A stretch of DNA of 64,000 nucleotides, from NCBI GenBank assembly GCA_030765055.1, contig CM060947.1, forward strand, positions 262,942,103 through 263,006,102, written 5' to 3'. The first letter of the stretch is position 1, and each line of letters starts with the position of its first letter. Origin of the DNA: Mantis religiosa. Lineage: Eukaryota > Arthropoda > Insecta > Mantodea > Mantidae. Below, in pieces: positions 23,468-34,089 of this stretch. Below the pieces are notes generated by a model. It saw nothing but the letters and a program-made list of their open reading frames with translations. It was not told where the DNA came from and made no database searches. The position numbers and the translations under genes are program-made.

Positions 23468-24895
23468 GGAACGGATAGGTTTCACGGCATCGGGTGACAC
23501 CTTGCCTGTGCAGAAGGAGGCCCTGCTAAATTTGACCTTCGGAAGGAGTGCCGTACATCTGTGGGTGTTCGTCGCGAAGGTGGCTGAGGAGGTGATACTG
23601 GGATTGAATGCCCTCAGGAGCCACGAGGTGACTGTCGACGTCGACAGGAAGGTCCTGCGACTCAATGGAGAAGAGGTGATACTCCGGCAACCCGATGAGC
23701 GCCTTGGAATCTGCAGGGTCATCTTGAAGGAAGACGTGGTGGTCCCCGCGAGAAGTGAGGTGTGGTGACGGCGCCACTGGAAGGTCAGCGGACGAAGAAC
23801 ATGATGCTGAACCCGATGACGCCTGTGCACGGACTCTTTGTAGCCAGGACATTATTGCCGTGCCGAGAGGAGGTGCCAGTGAGGCTGCTCAACCTGGCAG
23901 ACACCGATCACGACGTCCAGGCCGGAACGGAGCTGGGGACATGCGAGCTCGTGGTCAGCGTGACAGCTATCGACAAGACACAGAAGCCGGTGCCGACGCA
24001 ACACCTGGGGCCCCGGCTGGAAGGCTTACTGGAGAGGGCGGCCGATCACCTGACCGCAGAAAAGCTCGAGAAATTTCGACAACTGCAGAGAAGAGCTACT
24101 GCGTCACCCGGCGAGAGCTACTGGTGGTAGTAAAGGCCTTGGAGCACTTCCACAAGTACCTGTACGGTTAGCCATTCCACCTGAGGACTGACCACTCCAC
24201 CCTAACCTGGCTACTGAGCTTTAGAAAGCTGAAAGTCCAGACAGCACGTTGGGTTCAGAGGCTGCAGGAGTACGACTTCGCCTCTGAATATCGTAGAGGG
24301 AAGAACCACGGTAACACAGACGCCATGTCCTGAAGACCCTGCCCAGAGGGGTGCGGCCAATGCACAAGAGTCGAAGAGAAGCAGCGTGCCGCAGCAGTCC
24401 GAGTAGTCACGGCAGTGCCTGCGGATGGCTGGGATAGCCCAGGTCTGGGGAGGGAGCAGCTGGCGGACGCAGACTTGGTACCACTCTTGAGGAAGGCGGA
24501 GGCAGGGACAAGACCAACCTGGGAGGTCATCGCACCGAGGAGCGCCACCTACAAGTCGTACTGGGCCCAATGGGACTCACTGAAGATCAGAGAGGTCGTG
24601 TTGTTCCGCGCATGGGAATCACCCGATGGGAAGACGCAGAGACAACAGTTGGTACTTCCCCGAAGTAAGGTCTCGGAGGTCTTGGAGGAAGTGCACGCCG
24701 GTACTTCAGGAGAACACCTGGGAGCAAACCGAACTATCGAAAAACTTCAACAGCCGGGCAAGGACCGTACCGGGTGGTTGAGAGGATTAACGACGTGGTC
24801 TACCGCATCCAGAAGTTGCCCCGTGGGAAGATGTTAGTGGTACACATGGATCGTCTGGCCCACTACGATGGAGCTGTTCGGCACGACCAGCCTTG
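23468..24895 (+). pseudogene. Ty3/gypsy pol remnant (protease, RNase H, integrase ends)
   Basis: The order of readable pieces is as follows. Protease-region sequence (WVFVAKVAEEVILGLNALRS, then LRLNGEEVILRQ) lies at 23502-23768. Linker sequence runs to about 24085. RNase H (YCVTRRELLVVVKALEHFHK, then LRTDHSTLTWLLSFR with a stop between) lies at 24085-24330. The integrase zinc-binding region (VLEEVHAGTSGEHLGANRTI) is at 24680-24740. The C-terminal GPY/F domain (VVERINDVVYRIQKLPRGK, VVHMDRLAHYDGA) is at 24775-24895. The RT catalytic box and integrase DDE core are deleted, and frames shift several times. The order and motifs are those of Ty3/gypsy pol. Confidence 0.85.
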
Positions 24896-24907
24896 AGGAG
24901 GGAGCAG

Positions 24908-25211
24908 TGTCGCGAACCCGATCGCGATAGCGTGGCTTGTGTACACAAAACGCCTGGAGATAAGGAGTATGCCGGAAGAAATAATGATAGCACGAGATAA
25001 AAAACCCGCCGGCCCCAATAGGGTTACACTTCGATTTCTGTTTGGTCCAGAAATATCTCGAATTTACGAAATAGGTATTTAAAGACGTGACGGCTCGCAA
25101 AGTGAGTCAGTTGTGAAAGTGTTGTGAAACAAGAGACAGCTGGAAGTGTTATTGTAACGAGTTTTAATTTCTGCAACTCGGCCTTTATACTCTACGAACC
25201 CACAAAGTCAC
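24908..25211 (+). repeat. 3' LTR of gypsy element
   Basis: A 304-bp LTR from TGTCGCGAACCC to ACGAACCCACAAAGTCAC. A TATA-like TATTTAAAG lies at 25077-25085. Its last 18 bases are shared with the solo LTR at 52419-52899 and with both LTRs of the element at 61963-63263, although the LTR bodies differ. Confidence 0.8.
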
Positions 25212-25291
25212 AATACCAATCGCCGTGGGCATGCGACAACTACTTCAACACAGATGCTATGCGGGCTGGGATAGCTAGGATTGAGGTTCGG

Positions 25292-25410
25292 GTTTCAGAA
25301 TTTTATTTTCTGTTTCATGACCTGGTGCCGGTACAAAGGGGCACGGCTTACAGGCTAAAATTTTCATTGAGGTTATATTTTGGGAATTAAATGCTTATTG
25401 TCTATGTGGG
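25292..25410 (+). repeat. Repeat F copy 1, left part
   Basis: The left part of a repeat of about 480 bp whose uninterrupted second copy is at 28289-28780 (shared CATGACCTGGTGCCGGTACA and TTATATTTTGGGAATTAAAT). Copy 1 is split by the LINE insertion at 25411-26689. Confidence 0.8.
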
Positions 25411-26689
25411 GTGAGTGAGTGAGTGAGTGTGTGGTGTTTTAGGGCCCGTCGACAGCAAGGTCATTTGGGCCCGAAGTCAAGACTAAAACCTAAAAGCTAC
25501 ACAAATTAGGCTAAAAAGGTAAAATAAAATAAAATCACTCCACTATTAAAAGTACATAAAAACCATCCAAAGACTAATAAGTTAAAATCTCTAAAAATAA
25601 CAAATATAAAAAGCAAGTCAGACTTGTTTATTAAAATCGATTTCGGCAACAAACCGCAGTGCCTTGACCACGGCCACTGGGTCGTCCCCTAAAACACCGA
25701 GCAAGTTAGTCCTTAGGCCCAAAGACTGGCGAACGAGGGTGTACTGCGGGCAATCGAGCAATTCATGCCGCACAGTGAGGAGTACTACACACGGAGCACA
25801 CACAGGGGCCGGTTCCCCTCTTAACAGATGGCCATGAGTCGCACGTGTGTGCTCAATTCTCAGCCGGGTGAGTATCACCTCGGCTGGTCGGTTATCCCTG
25901 CAGGAAGTTAGCCAGCTCTCCTTTATTGCCCGGAGTTGTGTGCCTTCTAAAGCTGTCCAGGAGTGCTGCCAAGCAGATAGGAGTTGGAGACGGAAAAAAC
26001 GTTGCACATCCTGGTATGGCACCGTAGTTGTTATACTCCGGGGCAAACGGCAAGCGGACTTAGCAGCCACGTCCGCCTCCTCATTCTCGGAAATGCCCAC
26101 ATGACCTGGTGTCCAAGTAAAAACAAAATGGTATCCGCGACTAAGCATTTGCGAGATCAAGGCCTGCATTTTTAAAACTAGCGTGTGAGCTGCAATGTGC
26201 TGTTGCAACGCCTGAAGCGCACTTAGAGAGTCAGTGCAAACGATAAAATTGCCAGGAACTAACTTACAAATAAAAAGGAGCAGATAAAGGATGGCATACA
26301 GTTCTGCAGAAAAAACAGAGTTGAAGTCCAGAAGGCGAAATTTATGAGCCTCGCTGTTAATGACGAATGCGCAACCCGTAGTGCTACCTAACTGAGAACC
26401 GTCCGTAAAGACCGGAACATAATTAGGGTAACGGTCCAGTAGTTCGGCAAAAAGTTGTTGGAATACCGAATGTGGGGTAGCTAGTCTCGAGTTGGTGGAA
26501 AGAGCAAGATCGAACCGCGCACGCTGGAGCTGCCATGCGGGATAACGACCCAGGGACGACCGCTCCACGCGAGGCATTCGGAGGTCGTGTGTACGGGAGA
26601 GTTCCCGGAATCTTACTCCGGTTGGGCGTGTCCGAGAACTAGGGTACATATAACGGTGGGCTAAGTCGGGATGCAGAACTGGTTTAAGT
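25411..26689 (-). mobile_element. 5'-truncated LINE insertion with (TCAC)n tail
   Basis: A minus-strand LINE segment consisting of the RNase H reading frame, a 3' untranslated region and a simple-repeat tail, seen as GTGAGTGAGTGAGTGAGTG at 25411-25430. It interrupts repeat F copy 1 exactly where copy 2 reads ctacgtgggtatata. GTGGG is present on both sides (about 25406-25410 and 26688-26692), consistent with a short target duplication. A tandem-repeat 3' tail instead of poly(A) is a feature of I-type LINEs. Confidence 0.75.
25618..26649 (-). CDS. LINE RNase H domain, intact reading frame (343 codons)
   Basis: An uninterrupted frame with a complete type-I RNase H: VPVFTDGSQLGS (D83), SVFSAELYAI (E116), FIVCTDSLSALQAL (D140) and WTPGHVGISENEEADVAAKS (H183, D193). 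All catalytic acidic residues are present. The C-terminal third carries the usual LINE tail with a Cys/His cluster (residues about 275-310, RLRIEHTRATHGHLL, then CAPC and HELLDCPQY). RNase H would remove the RNA strand during target-primed reverse transcription. The frame is open at its upstream end only because the element is 5'-truncated: RT and endonuclease are missing, so this is not an independent gene. Its intactness suggests a fairly recent insertion. The I-like clade is inferred from the RNase H and the tail. Confidence 0.85.
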   Translation of the reverse strand: MYPSSRTRPTGVRFRELSRTHDLRMPRVERSSLGRYPAWQLQRARFDLALSTNSRLATPHSVFQQLFAELLDRYPNYVPVFTDGSQLGSTTGCAFVINSEAHKFRLLDFNSVFSAELYAILYLLLFICKLVPGNFIVCTDSLSALQALQQHIAAHTLVLKMQALISQMLSRGYHFVFTWTPGHVGISENEEADVAAKSACRLPRSITTTVPYQDVQRFFRLQLLSAWQHSWTALEGTQLRAIKESWLTSCRDNRPAEVILTRLRIEHTRATHGHLLRGEPAPVCAPCVVLLTVRHELLDCPQYTLVRQSLGLRTNLLGVLGDDPVAVVKALRFVAEIDFNKQV

Positions 26690-27012
26690 GGGTATATATA
26701 AAACCCATACGGTGACCTTTCTTAGCCGACCGAGAACAGTTTTGTTGTGTTAGTGTCTTACAGTGTCCCCTTTATGTTATGTACAGTATTTACAAGCGCT
26801 TATTTTGCACTTTTATTTACACACACACACTTCACTATTTACACGGCAGCGTGCTGCTGTCTCCTGGGCTGCTTTGGCGGCGGCCTCTGCATATGGGGAA
26901 TGGTCTGGACCAGAAGGACTTGGGCGCACATTGTGGTGTAACGGTGGCATTAGAATATTTTTATGCGTGCATGCTTACGGTGTTTTGGTTCACCTTTCCC
27001 AATGTTAACTTG
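26690..27012 (+). repeat. Repeat F copy 1, right part
   Basis: The continuation of repeat F after the LINE insertion: tatatataaaacccatacgg with a TATA-like box, a short CA tract (26819-26829), then a shared segment up to about 27003 (caatgt). It may be an LTR or a LINE 5' untranslated region; neither is proven. Confidence 0.7.
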
Positions 27013-28285
27013 ATGGGAAAACCGGTTTTAAAACGCAATCACGCGCGCCTCCTTCAGGCATGCGTTATAAATATGGGTTAAGTGAATCACGGCTCTTCGT
27101 GGGAGGTGTTTGAGCATTTCCGCTGTGACGCGGTCCTGGCCAGGGGCTTTGTTGGTTCTTAGAGAGTTAAGCGTGGTGGCTAACTCTCTAGGGGTTACTA
27201 TGGGAATGTGGAACTCCTCGTGGTCTGGGGGCGGAACTTCCAGGAATTTCTCTACCACTCGTTCCACGAGGTCAGCATGCTCATCGTCCATTGGCTCAAT
27301 CCTGGGCTGGGACTGGGCCTCCAGATAGTCTGTTAGTGCATCTGCTTTTTCTCTCAACTTGTAAACGAGTCGACCTCTAGGGCTGTGCAAGGGGTGCTGG
27401 TGTACTGTTCTGTCTTTCCGCAGGCTACGGACTATTCGCCACGGTTTTCTCTCCTGGAGGTTGGTTTGCATTAACATGTTTTTACAGGCCTCTTTGCGGT
27501 GTGCTCTTAGGAGTCGTCTTACCAGAGATTTGAACTTCTGGTGTACTTCTCCTATCCTGGGATGGCGAAATCTCTGTCACAGCTTTCCCACAGCGTGTTT
27601 AGCCCTTATAAGTTGTTTGATGGGTCCTGGGATATCTGTGGGGTTTGGTGCCTCGAATGGAATGCGGTGTGTGTGAGCACGGACCGCCATAAGGATGGAT
27701 GTCTGCCGCCTCGAGTGACTCCACAGAGTCGATTAGAGGCTGGGCGTCCACGGAGTTATGGATTTCAAGGATGGTGGCATCCCAGTCGACTTCATCCACC
27801 CAGTCAGCCGTTGCCAGAGCTGCGACGGTAACGTCTGAACTGATCACAACTGGGTTGTGGTCAGAATCCAGAGCGTTTACCACCGTGAGGTCCAGATGAA
27901 ATGGAATGTTCTTTGTAATTGCGATGTCTATGACGTCCGCCCTGCCACCAGGCGGGAAGTGCGTTGGACCCCGTGGGGCATGCGCATGGAAGTTTGGGTC
28001 TCCGCTGATGAGGCGGTAGATGCTCCTTCCCCTGTCATTCTAGATGCGGCTGTTCCATCCTGGGTGTTTGTCATGAAGTCGCCGGCTATTTTCACTCTGT
28101 GGTCTAGGTTTAGGAGTGCCCTGTAATCCGCTTCATAGAAGGGATGGTTGGGCGGGTCACACACCGCTACAAACACTAGGTCTGAACCGCCTAAGGAGAG
28201 CCTTATGGCGGTCCCCTCCAGGAGTTGTAGCGGAGGGATGGTAATGGAAGTATGGGTAATTTGGTTCTTTATGAATATGGCTGTA
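27013..28285 (-). pseudogene. LINE endonuclease and RT N-terminus, frameshifted
   Basis: Read from 28285 downward, AP-like endonuclease pieces come first. VKIAGDFMTNTQD corresponds to the AGDFN box but lacks the Asn. ALDSDHNPVVISS (about 27875-27837) carries the SDH catalytic motif. Then 27477-27028 gives a 149-codon frame with the RT entry region (ELATTLNSLRTNKAPGQDRV, TAEMLKHLPRRAV, LTHIYNACLKEA). Frameshifts lie around 27930 and 27600. The sequence stops at repeat F copy 1, before the RT palm. It could be the upstream half of the element family whose RNase H lies at 25618-26649, but the two are not demonstrably one insertion. Confidence 0.8.
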
Positions 28286-28288
28286 CCG

Positions 28289-28528
28289 GTTTCAGGTTTT
28301 TATTTTCAGTTTCATGACCTGGTGCCGGTACAAAGGGGCCCGGCTTACAGGCTAAAATTTTCATTGAGGTTATATTTTGGGAATTAAATGCTTATTGTCT
28401 ACGTGGGTATATATAAAACCCATACGGTGAAGTTTCTTAGCCGACCGAGAACAGTTTTGTTATGTTAGTGTCTTACAGTGTCCTTTTTTGTTATGTACAG
28501 TATTTACAAGCGCTTATTTTGCACTTTT

Positions 28529-28582
<54 letters not shown>

Positions 28583-28780
28583 CACTATTTACACTGCTCC
28601 GTGCGGCAGCGTGCTGCTGTCTCCTGGGCTGCTTTGGCGGCGGCCTCTGCAAATGGGGAAAGGTCTGGGCCGGAAGGACTTGGGCGCACATTGTGGTGTA
28701 ACTGTGACATTAGAATATTTTTATGCGTGCATGCTTACGGTGTTTTGGTTCACGTTTCCCAATGTGGTTAATTTTTGGAT
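28289..28780 (+). repeat. Repeat F copy 2 (uninterrupted)
   Basis: A contiguous copy used to define the split copy 1. It contains a much longer CA tract (28533-28580) than copy 1 and a TATA-like TATATATAAAACCC. Identity by eye is high outside the CA tract. Confidence 0.8.
28533..28580. repeat. (CA)n microsatellite
   Basis: 24 perfect CA units inside repeat F copy 2; the equivalent site in copy 1 has about 5-6 units. Confidence 0.95.
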
Positions 28781-28784
28781 TGCT

Positions 28785-29165
28785 ATGTTGCCGTATGGGC
28801 GCCCAGATGGAGGAGGCTCGTTTTATTACGGCCTCGGGGATGTAGGGGATATGGGTTTCTTGATGAAGGCTGGCAGTAGTCGTGCGGATAGGGACAGATA
28901 GGATTTTACGTAAGGAGAGGTTTTGTAAGCTTTGGAGGTATTTTAAGGCGATTTTGGATGTGTTGCCCAGACCATGCAGGCGTACAGGACCACGGATAAA
29001 ATAAAAGATTTGTAGAGCACAATCTTAGAGCGCAGCTTTAGCTGTTTGCTCCTAAACATGGGGGTGCACATCTTTAATCGCTGCCGCCCTTTGTTGTCGC
29101 TATCTCTTAAGGTGGGTAGTCTACTGCATCGTGCGTGTCAAGGTCACGCCAAGGTACTTGATAGC
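28785..29165 (-). pseudogene. LINE RT thumb-region fragment
   Basis: Minus-strand pieces read IKYLGVTLTRTMQ (29163-29125) and, after breaks, KAALKIVLYKSFIYP (about 29035-28990). This is the typical post-palm region of LINE RTs of the Jockey/I group. It lies upstream, in the sense of the minus strand, of the endonuclease fragment, so domain order is scrambled relative to an intact LINE. It is heavily frameshifted. Confidence 0.6.
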
Positions 29166-29590
29166 TAGGATACGTGATTATCTATTTCTTAAAATATGAT
29201 TTATTTTAAATTTCATTTTTATTTGCTACATGTTAGACAGGGGAAGTGTTGTATTCCACCGAAATATTTGATAAAATATTTCTTCTAATATACACATATT
29301 GAGATTCTTTGAATCTAAAACAATTTTTTTTCTTTTGAGAAAGCTCCCCGTGTGTATATGTGTGTATGAGAGAGAGCAGGATAACTAAAAATTACAACTA
29401 AGTTAAACTAAAAAAAAAAATGACTAAAATCTTTCCACCCCAGGCTACCATTTACATAGAATTCCAAAAAATTGATTTTCTCAAAAATTTGTGTAACAAT
29501 TTTCACTAAAATTCCGTATAATTAAGATATTTTGATAAGAATTGAAATGATATCGTGGATTTTATTGAAATACCGTCTTACATCCTACTC
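29166..29590. other. No gene recognised
   Basis: AT-rich DNA; a short GT/GA-rich patch at 29350-29378. Nothing coding is seen. Confidence 0.4.
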
Positions 29591-29594
29591 ATCT

Positions 29595-29965
29595 CAGAGA
29601 AAATGTTGGAAGTGTCCTCCACCAGCATCTATACATGTTTGCACTCGTCTCATCATATTCTCTCAAGTTTTACGGAGAGTATCCTCGCCAATGTTACTTA
29701 TTTCGGATAGAATGGATTCCTTAAGAACATCAATTGTCCGTGGTATATTCTTGTACACTCTATTTTTTAGATAACCCCACAAGAAAAAATCCGGTGAGCT
29801 TATGTCAGGAGATCTGGGGGCCACAGATGTTTTGAGATTATTCGATTATCAAATAAACTGGTTACAAGTTACATGTATCAATAGATGTATGGCACATTGC
29901 TCCATCTTGCTGGACATAATCTTCCCTCAATTTGATATCATCTCTGTAAAACTTCAGAGAAATTA
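29595..29965 (-). pseudogene. Mariner-like (DUF4817-type) transposase C-terminus
   Basis: The minus strand reads VQQDGAMCHTSIDT near 29915 (second catalytic Asp), then, after a stop and a frame change, APRSPDIS near 29820 and a continuous block to about 29600: FFLVGLSK / DFFLWGYLKNRVYKNIP-type sequence, IDVLKESILSEIS and MMRRVQTCIDAGGGHFQHFL. The order and wording are those of the same transposase superfamily as 15396-15783. The N-terminal half is absent. The 133-bp array starts close to its truncated 5' side. Confidence 0.75.
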
Positions 29966-29984
29966 AATTAATGAAATGACATTA

Positions 29985-32800
29985 GATTCGACATGACATT
30001 AAATTAACTGGCTCGTGTATTTCCCGGTAAACCACTAGGAGTTCTCATAAACACATGAGATAACTACCTTAATGACGACTTACTATGATGTAAGTACTTT
30101 AAGCCCCGGGCTTTATAGTTCGGGCCACTATTATGTACAACTGACTCGTGTTTTTCCCAGTAAACCACTAGGAGTTCTCATAAACAGATGAGACAACTAC
30201 CTTAATGACGACTTACTATGCTGTAAGTACTTTAAGGCCCGGGCTTTATACTTCGGAACACTATTAGGTACAACTGACTCGTGTTTTTCCCGGTAAACCA
30301 CTAGGAGTTCTCATAAACACATGAGACAACTACCTTAATGACGACTTACTATGCTGTAAGTACTTTAAGGCCCGGACTTTATAGTTCGGACCACTATTAG
30401 GTACAACTGACTCGTGGTTTTCCCGGTAAACCACTAGGAGTTCTCATAAACACATGAGACAACTACCTTAATGGCGACTTACTATGCTGTAAGTACTTTA
30501 AGGCCCGGGCTTTATAGTTCGGACCACTATTAGGTACAACTGACTCGTGGTTTTCCCGGTAAACCACTAGGAGTTCTCATAAACACATGAGACAACTACC
30601 TTAATGGCGACTTACTATGCTGTAAGTACTTTAAGGCCCGGGCTTTATAGTTCGGACCACTATTAGGTACAACTGACTCGTGGTTTTCCCGGTAAACCAC
30701 TAGGAGTTCTCATAAACACATGAGACAACTACCTTAATGGCGACTTACTATGCTGTAAGTACTTTAAGGCCCGGACTTTATAGTTCGGACCACTGTTAGG
30801 TACAACTGACTCGTGTTTTTCCCGGTAAACCACTAGGAGTCCACATAAACACATAAGACAATTACCTTAATGACGACTTACTATGTTGTAAGTACTTTAA
30901 GGCCCGGACTTTATAGTTCGGACCACTATTAGGTACAACTGACTCGTGTTTTTCCCGGTAAACCACTAGGAGTCCACATAAACACATAAGACAATTACCT
31001 TAATGACGACTTACTATGTTGTAAGTACTTTAAGGCCCGGGCTTTATAGTTCGGACCACTATTAGGTACAACTGACTCGTGTTTTTCCCGGTAAACCACT
31101 AGGAGTCCACATAAACACATAAGACAATTACCTTAATGACGACTTACTATGTTGTAAGTACTTTAAGGCCCGGGCTTTATAGTTCGGATCACTATTAGGT
31201 ACAACTGACTCGTGTTTTTCCCGGTAAACCACTAGGAGTTCTCATAAACACATGAGACAGCTACCTTAATGACGACTTACTATGCTGTAAGTACTTTAAG
31301 GCCCGGGCTTTATAGTTCGGATCACTATTAGGTACAACTGACTCGTGTTTTTCCGGTAAACCACTAGGAGTTCTCATAAACACACGAGATAACTACCTTA
31401 ATGACGACTTACTATGCTGTAAGTACTTTAAGGTCCGGGCTTTATAGTTCGGACCACTATTAGGTACAACTGACTCGTGTTTTTCCCGGTAAACCACTAG
31501 GAGTCCTCATCAATACATGAGACAACTACTTTAATGACGACTTACTATGCTGTAAGTACTTTAAGGCCCGGGCTTTATAGTTCGGACCACTATTAGGCAC
31601 AACTGACTCGTCTTTTTCCCGGTAAACCACTAGGAGTTCTCATAAACACATGAGACAACTACCTTTATGGTGACTACTATGCTGTAAGTACATTAAGGCC
31701 CGGGCTTTATAGTTCGGATCACTATTAGGTACAACTGACTCGTGTTTTTCCGGTAAACCACTAGGAGTTCTCATAAACACATGAGACAACTACCTTAATG
31801 ACGACTTACTATGCTGTAAGTACTTTAAGGTCCGGGCTTTATAGTTCGGACCACTATTAGGTACAACTGACTCGTGTTTTTCCCGGTAAACCACTAGGAG
31901 TTCTCATATACACATGAGATAACTACCTTAATGACGACTTACTATGCTGTAAGTACTTTAAGGTCCGGGCTTTATAGTTCGGACCACTATTAGGTACAAC
32001 TGACTCGTGTTTTTCCCGGTAAACCACTAGGAGTCCTCATAAATACATGAGACAACTACTTTAATGACGACTTACTATGCTGTAAGTACTTTAAGGCCCG
32101 GGCTTTATAGTTCGGACCACTATTAGGCACAACTGACTCGTCTTTTTCCCGGTAAACCACTAGGAGTTCTCATAAACACATGAGACAACTACCTTTATGG
32201 TGACTACTATGCTGTAAGTACATTAAGGCCCGGGCTTTATAGTTCGGGCCACTGTTAGGTACAACTGACTCGTGTTTATCCCGGCAAACCACTAGGAGTT
32301 CTCATAAACACATGAGACAACTACCTTAATGACGACTTACTATGCTGTAAGTACTTTAAGGTCCGGGCTTTATAGTTCGGACCACTATTAGGTACAACTG
32401 ACTCGTGTTTTTCCCGATAAACCACTAGGAGTTCTCATAGACACATGGGACAACGACATTAATGACGACTTACTATGCTGTAAGTACTTTAAGGTCCGGG
32501 CTTTATAGTTCGGACCACTATTAGGTACAACTGACTCGTGTTTTTTCCGATAAACCACTAGGAGTTCTCATAAACACATGGGACAACGACATTAATGGCG
32601 ACTTACTATGCTGTAAGTACTTTAAGGCCCGGGCTTTATAGTTCGGACCACTATTATGTACAACTGACTCGTGTTTATCCCGGTAAACCACTAGGAGTTC
32701 TCATAAACACATGAGACAACTACCTTAATGACGACTTACTATGCTGTAAGTACTTTAAGGCCCGGGCCTTACAGCTCGGACCACTATTAGGTACAATTAA
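29985..32800 (-). repeat. 133-bp tandem array from SINE C body (~21 units)
   Basis: The unit start GACTCGTG recurs at 30143, 30276 and 30409, a period of 133 bp. Each unit contains CCACTAGGAGT, CATGAGACAACTACC and ACTTACTATGCTGTAAGTAC. Reverse-complemented, the unit matches the single-copy body at 60625-60740 (ACTTAAGTACTTACGATAGT, CCCCTAGTGGTCTACCGG, GAGTCAACTGGAGAATTT). The array is bounded on the right by the tRNA-like head of the same family (32820-32975). Several variant units alternate in blocks, for example aaggtccggg versus aaggcccggg, and ttctcataaacacatgag versus tccacataaacacataag. Confidence 0.9.
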
Positions 32801-32819
32801 TGGAAATTAATAGTTCTTT

Positions 32820-32975
32820 CACACTAGCCGTGTGTAGGACGCAGTATGAAAGGGTAGAGCCAGAGTTAAAACCTCAATACCATAGCTCGGATTTGAACCA
32901 CGGATCTTCTGGACTCCGTCCAGCCGCTCTAAACCATTGAGCTACTATGGCCAACGTGCCGATATGACATTAAAT
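32820..32975 (-). repeat. SINE family C tRNA-like head
   Basis: The reverse complement gives a tRNA-like A region (TAGTAGCTCAATGGTTTAGA) and B box (GTGGTTCAAATCC) as in pol III promoters. The outer end reads CACACTAGCCGTGTGTAGGA. Related heads are at 51076-51235, 60508-60621 and, in plus orientation, 60742-60870. It is not a functional tRNA: the acceptor and anticodon stems do not close. Confidence 0.8.
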
Positions 32976-34089
32976 TCTCCAACAGACCTTCAATAAATTA
33001 AATAGTTTGAAGAATGTAATTTCGAGCTGTGTATAAGCAGTCGAGGAGATGTCTGCAAAAATTAACAATATAAAGAATGCACCACCTACCAACCAATCAA
33101 AAACATAAATTGTCCAGTGTTCTACACAAAAATACTGGATTTTTTGTGCTGTGTAATGTAAGAAATGAACTAAGTCTCGAACAAACACATGAAAGGGATT
33201 TGTACTACTCATATGCACCATTAACGTCATGTGAGTTGAATAAATTTCTCCCAATATTTTGATAATGTTTCAGTGAGAGTCGCAGAAAATTCACATTTGA
33301 CAATTTACGAATGAACAAGGTTGTTCATTGTAATTCCCGCAACGAAAGCAATGAGAAGGATGCTAGGTTACTCTTTGTATCCGTACCGGAGTGTACACAC
33401 ACAGCACTTCGGTATACTTGTTGACACCGACGTTTGTTAATGTCACGCTTAGCCTTTGTGCGTACATTGGTTGCCAAGGTTTACGCGATCCCATGGTCTG
33501 ATGATAAATTTCAGATTCCATATCTCCCCAACAGATGAAAATTTCGAAAGTTTAACTGGTGTTTGTTTATTTTTACATCTAGCCACGTGTATCCTAGTTC
33601 ACCACTGTAGCAGTCGGCAGATGTCATCATTGCCACCGACTAGGAGTGGGAATCGAACCCGGTCGGCGGTGGTGGTAGGGAGGAGACGGCGCAACACAGG
33701 GAGGGGGCGTGGCCAGAGAGACCAGACCGTGTAACTCGGGGATGTAGATATTCACTTGTCGTACTGACGTGATCATGCAGCCAGTTGTGTGTTGCCGGGC
33801 TCTCGGTTCTTGTTCGCGTCTTCTTCTCCTTCTTCAGTGACTTCAGACTAACACAACAGGTGAAGTGGAACTTGTGTTCTAGTAGACAAACCTCACCTCC
33901 AACATCTTCTCCCTCTTTTATATTAAGCAAGATAGAATTTTTTTAATTATTTTAATTGCCTGTCTTGTATAGCTAAAACAGGAATTTCTCGGAAATGACA
34001 AAAATTTGACATATGTTGTGTGATGTCTTACGGTTTACCAGAATTAAGAGCACTTCTTAGGACATTCTCAGAAAATTCAAATTATACAT
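32976..34089. other. No gene recognised
   Basis: Apart from a GGGAATCGAACCCGG word (33648-33662) that looks like an inverse tRNA-type B box, possibly another SINE remnant, nothing was identified. Open frames at 33456-33734 and 33640-33930 have no family resemblance. Confidence 0.4.

Larger units (their letters stand above)
23427..25211 (+). mobile_element. Internally deleted Ty3/gypsy LTR retrotransposon
   Basis: The element starts with a short remnant of a 5' LTR (23427 to about 23466, TGTCGCCATCACGATCGCGA) that matches the start of the 3' LTR at 24908. It then jumps directly into the protease region, skipping gag. Later jumps remove the RT core and the integrase catalytic core. A polypurine tract (GAGGAGGGAGCAG, 24895-24907) precedes the 3' LTR. 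Flanking bases are CATAC on the left and AATAC on the right, so ATAC may be part of the target duplication. No env-like frame is seen. Confidence 0.85.

Noticed and set aside
24211..24570. Minus-strand frames of 97-119 codons
   Set aside because: Antisense to the gypsy RNase H/integrase region.
23427..25211. Endogenous retrovirus with envelope
   Set aside because: Only gag/pol-type remnants of a Ty3/gypsy element are visible; no env-like frame between integrase end and 3' LTR.
33456..33930. Two overlapping opposite-strand frames
   Set aside because: No family resemblance; composition suggests chance, with a SINE-like B box inside.
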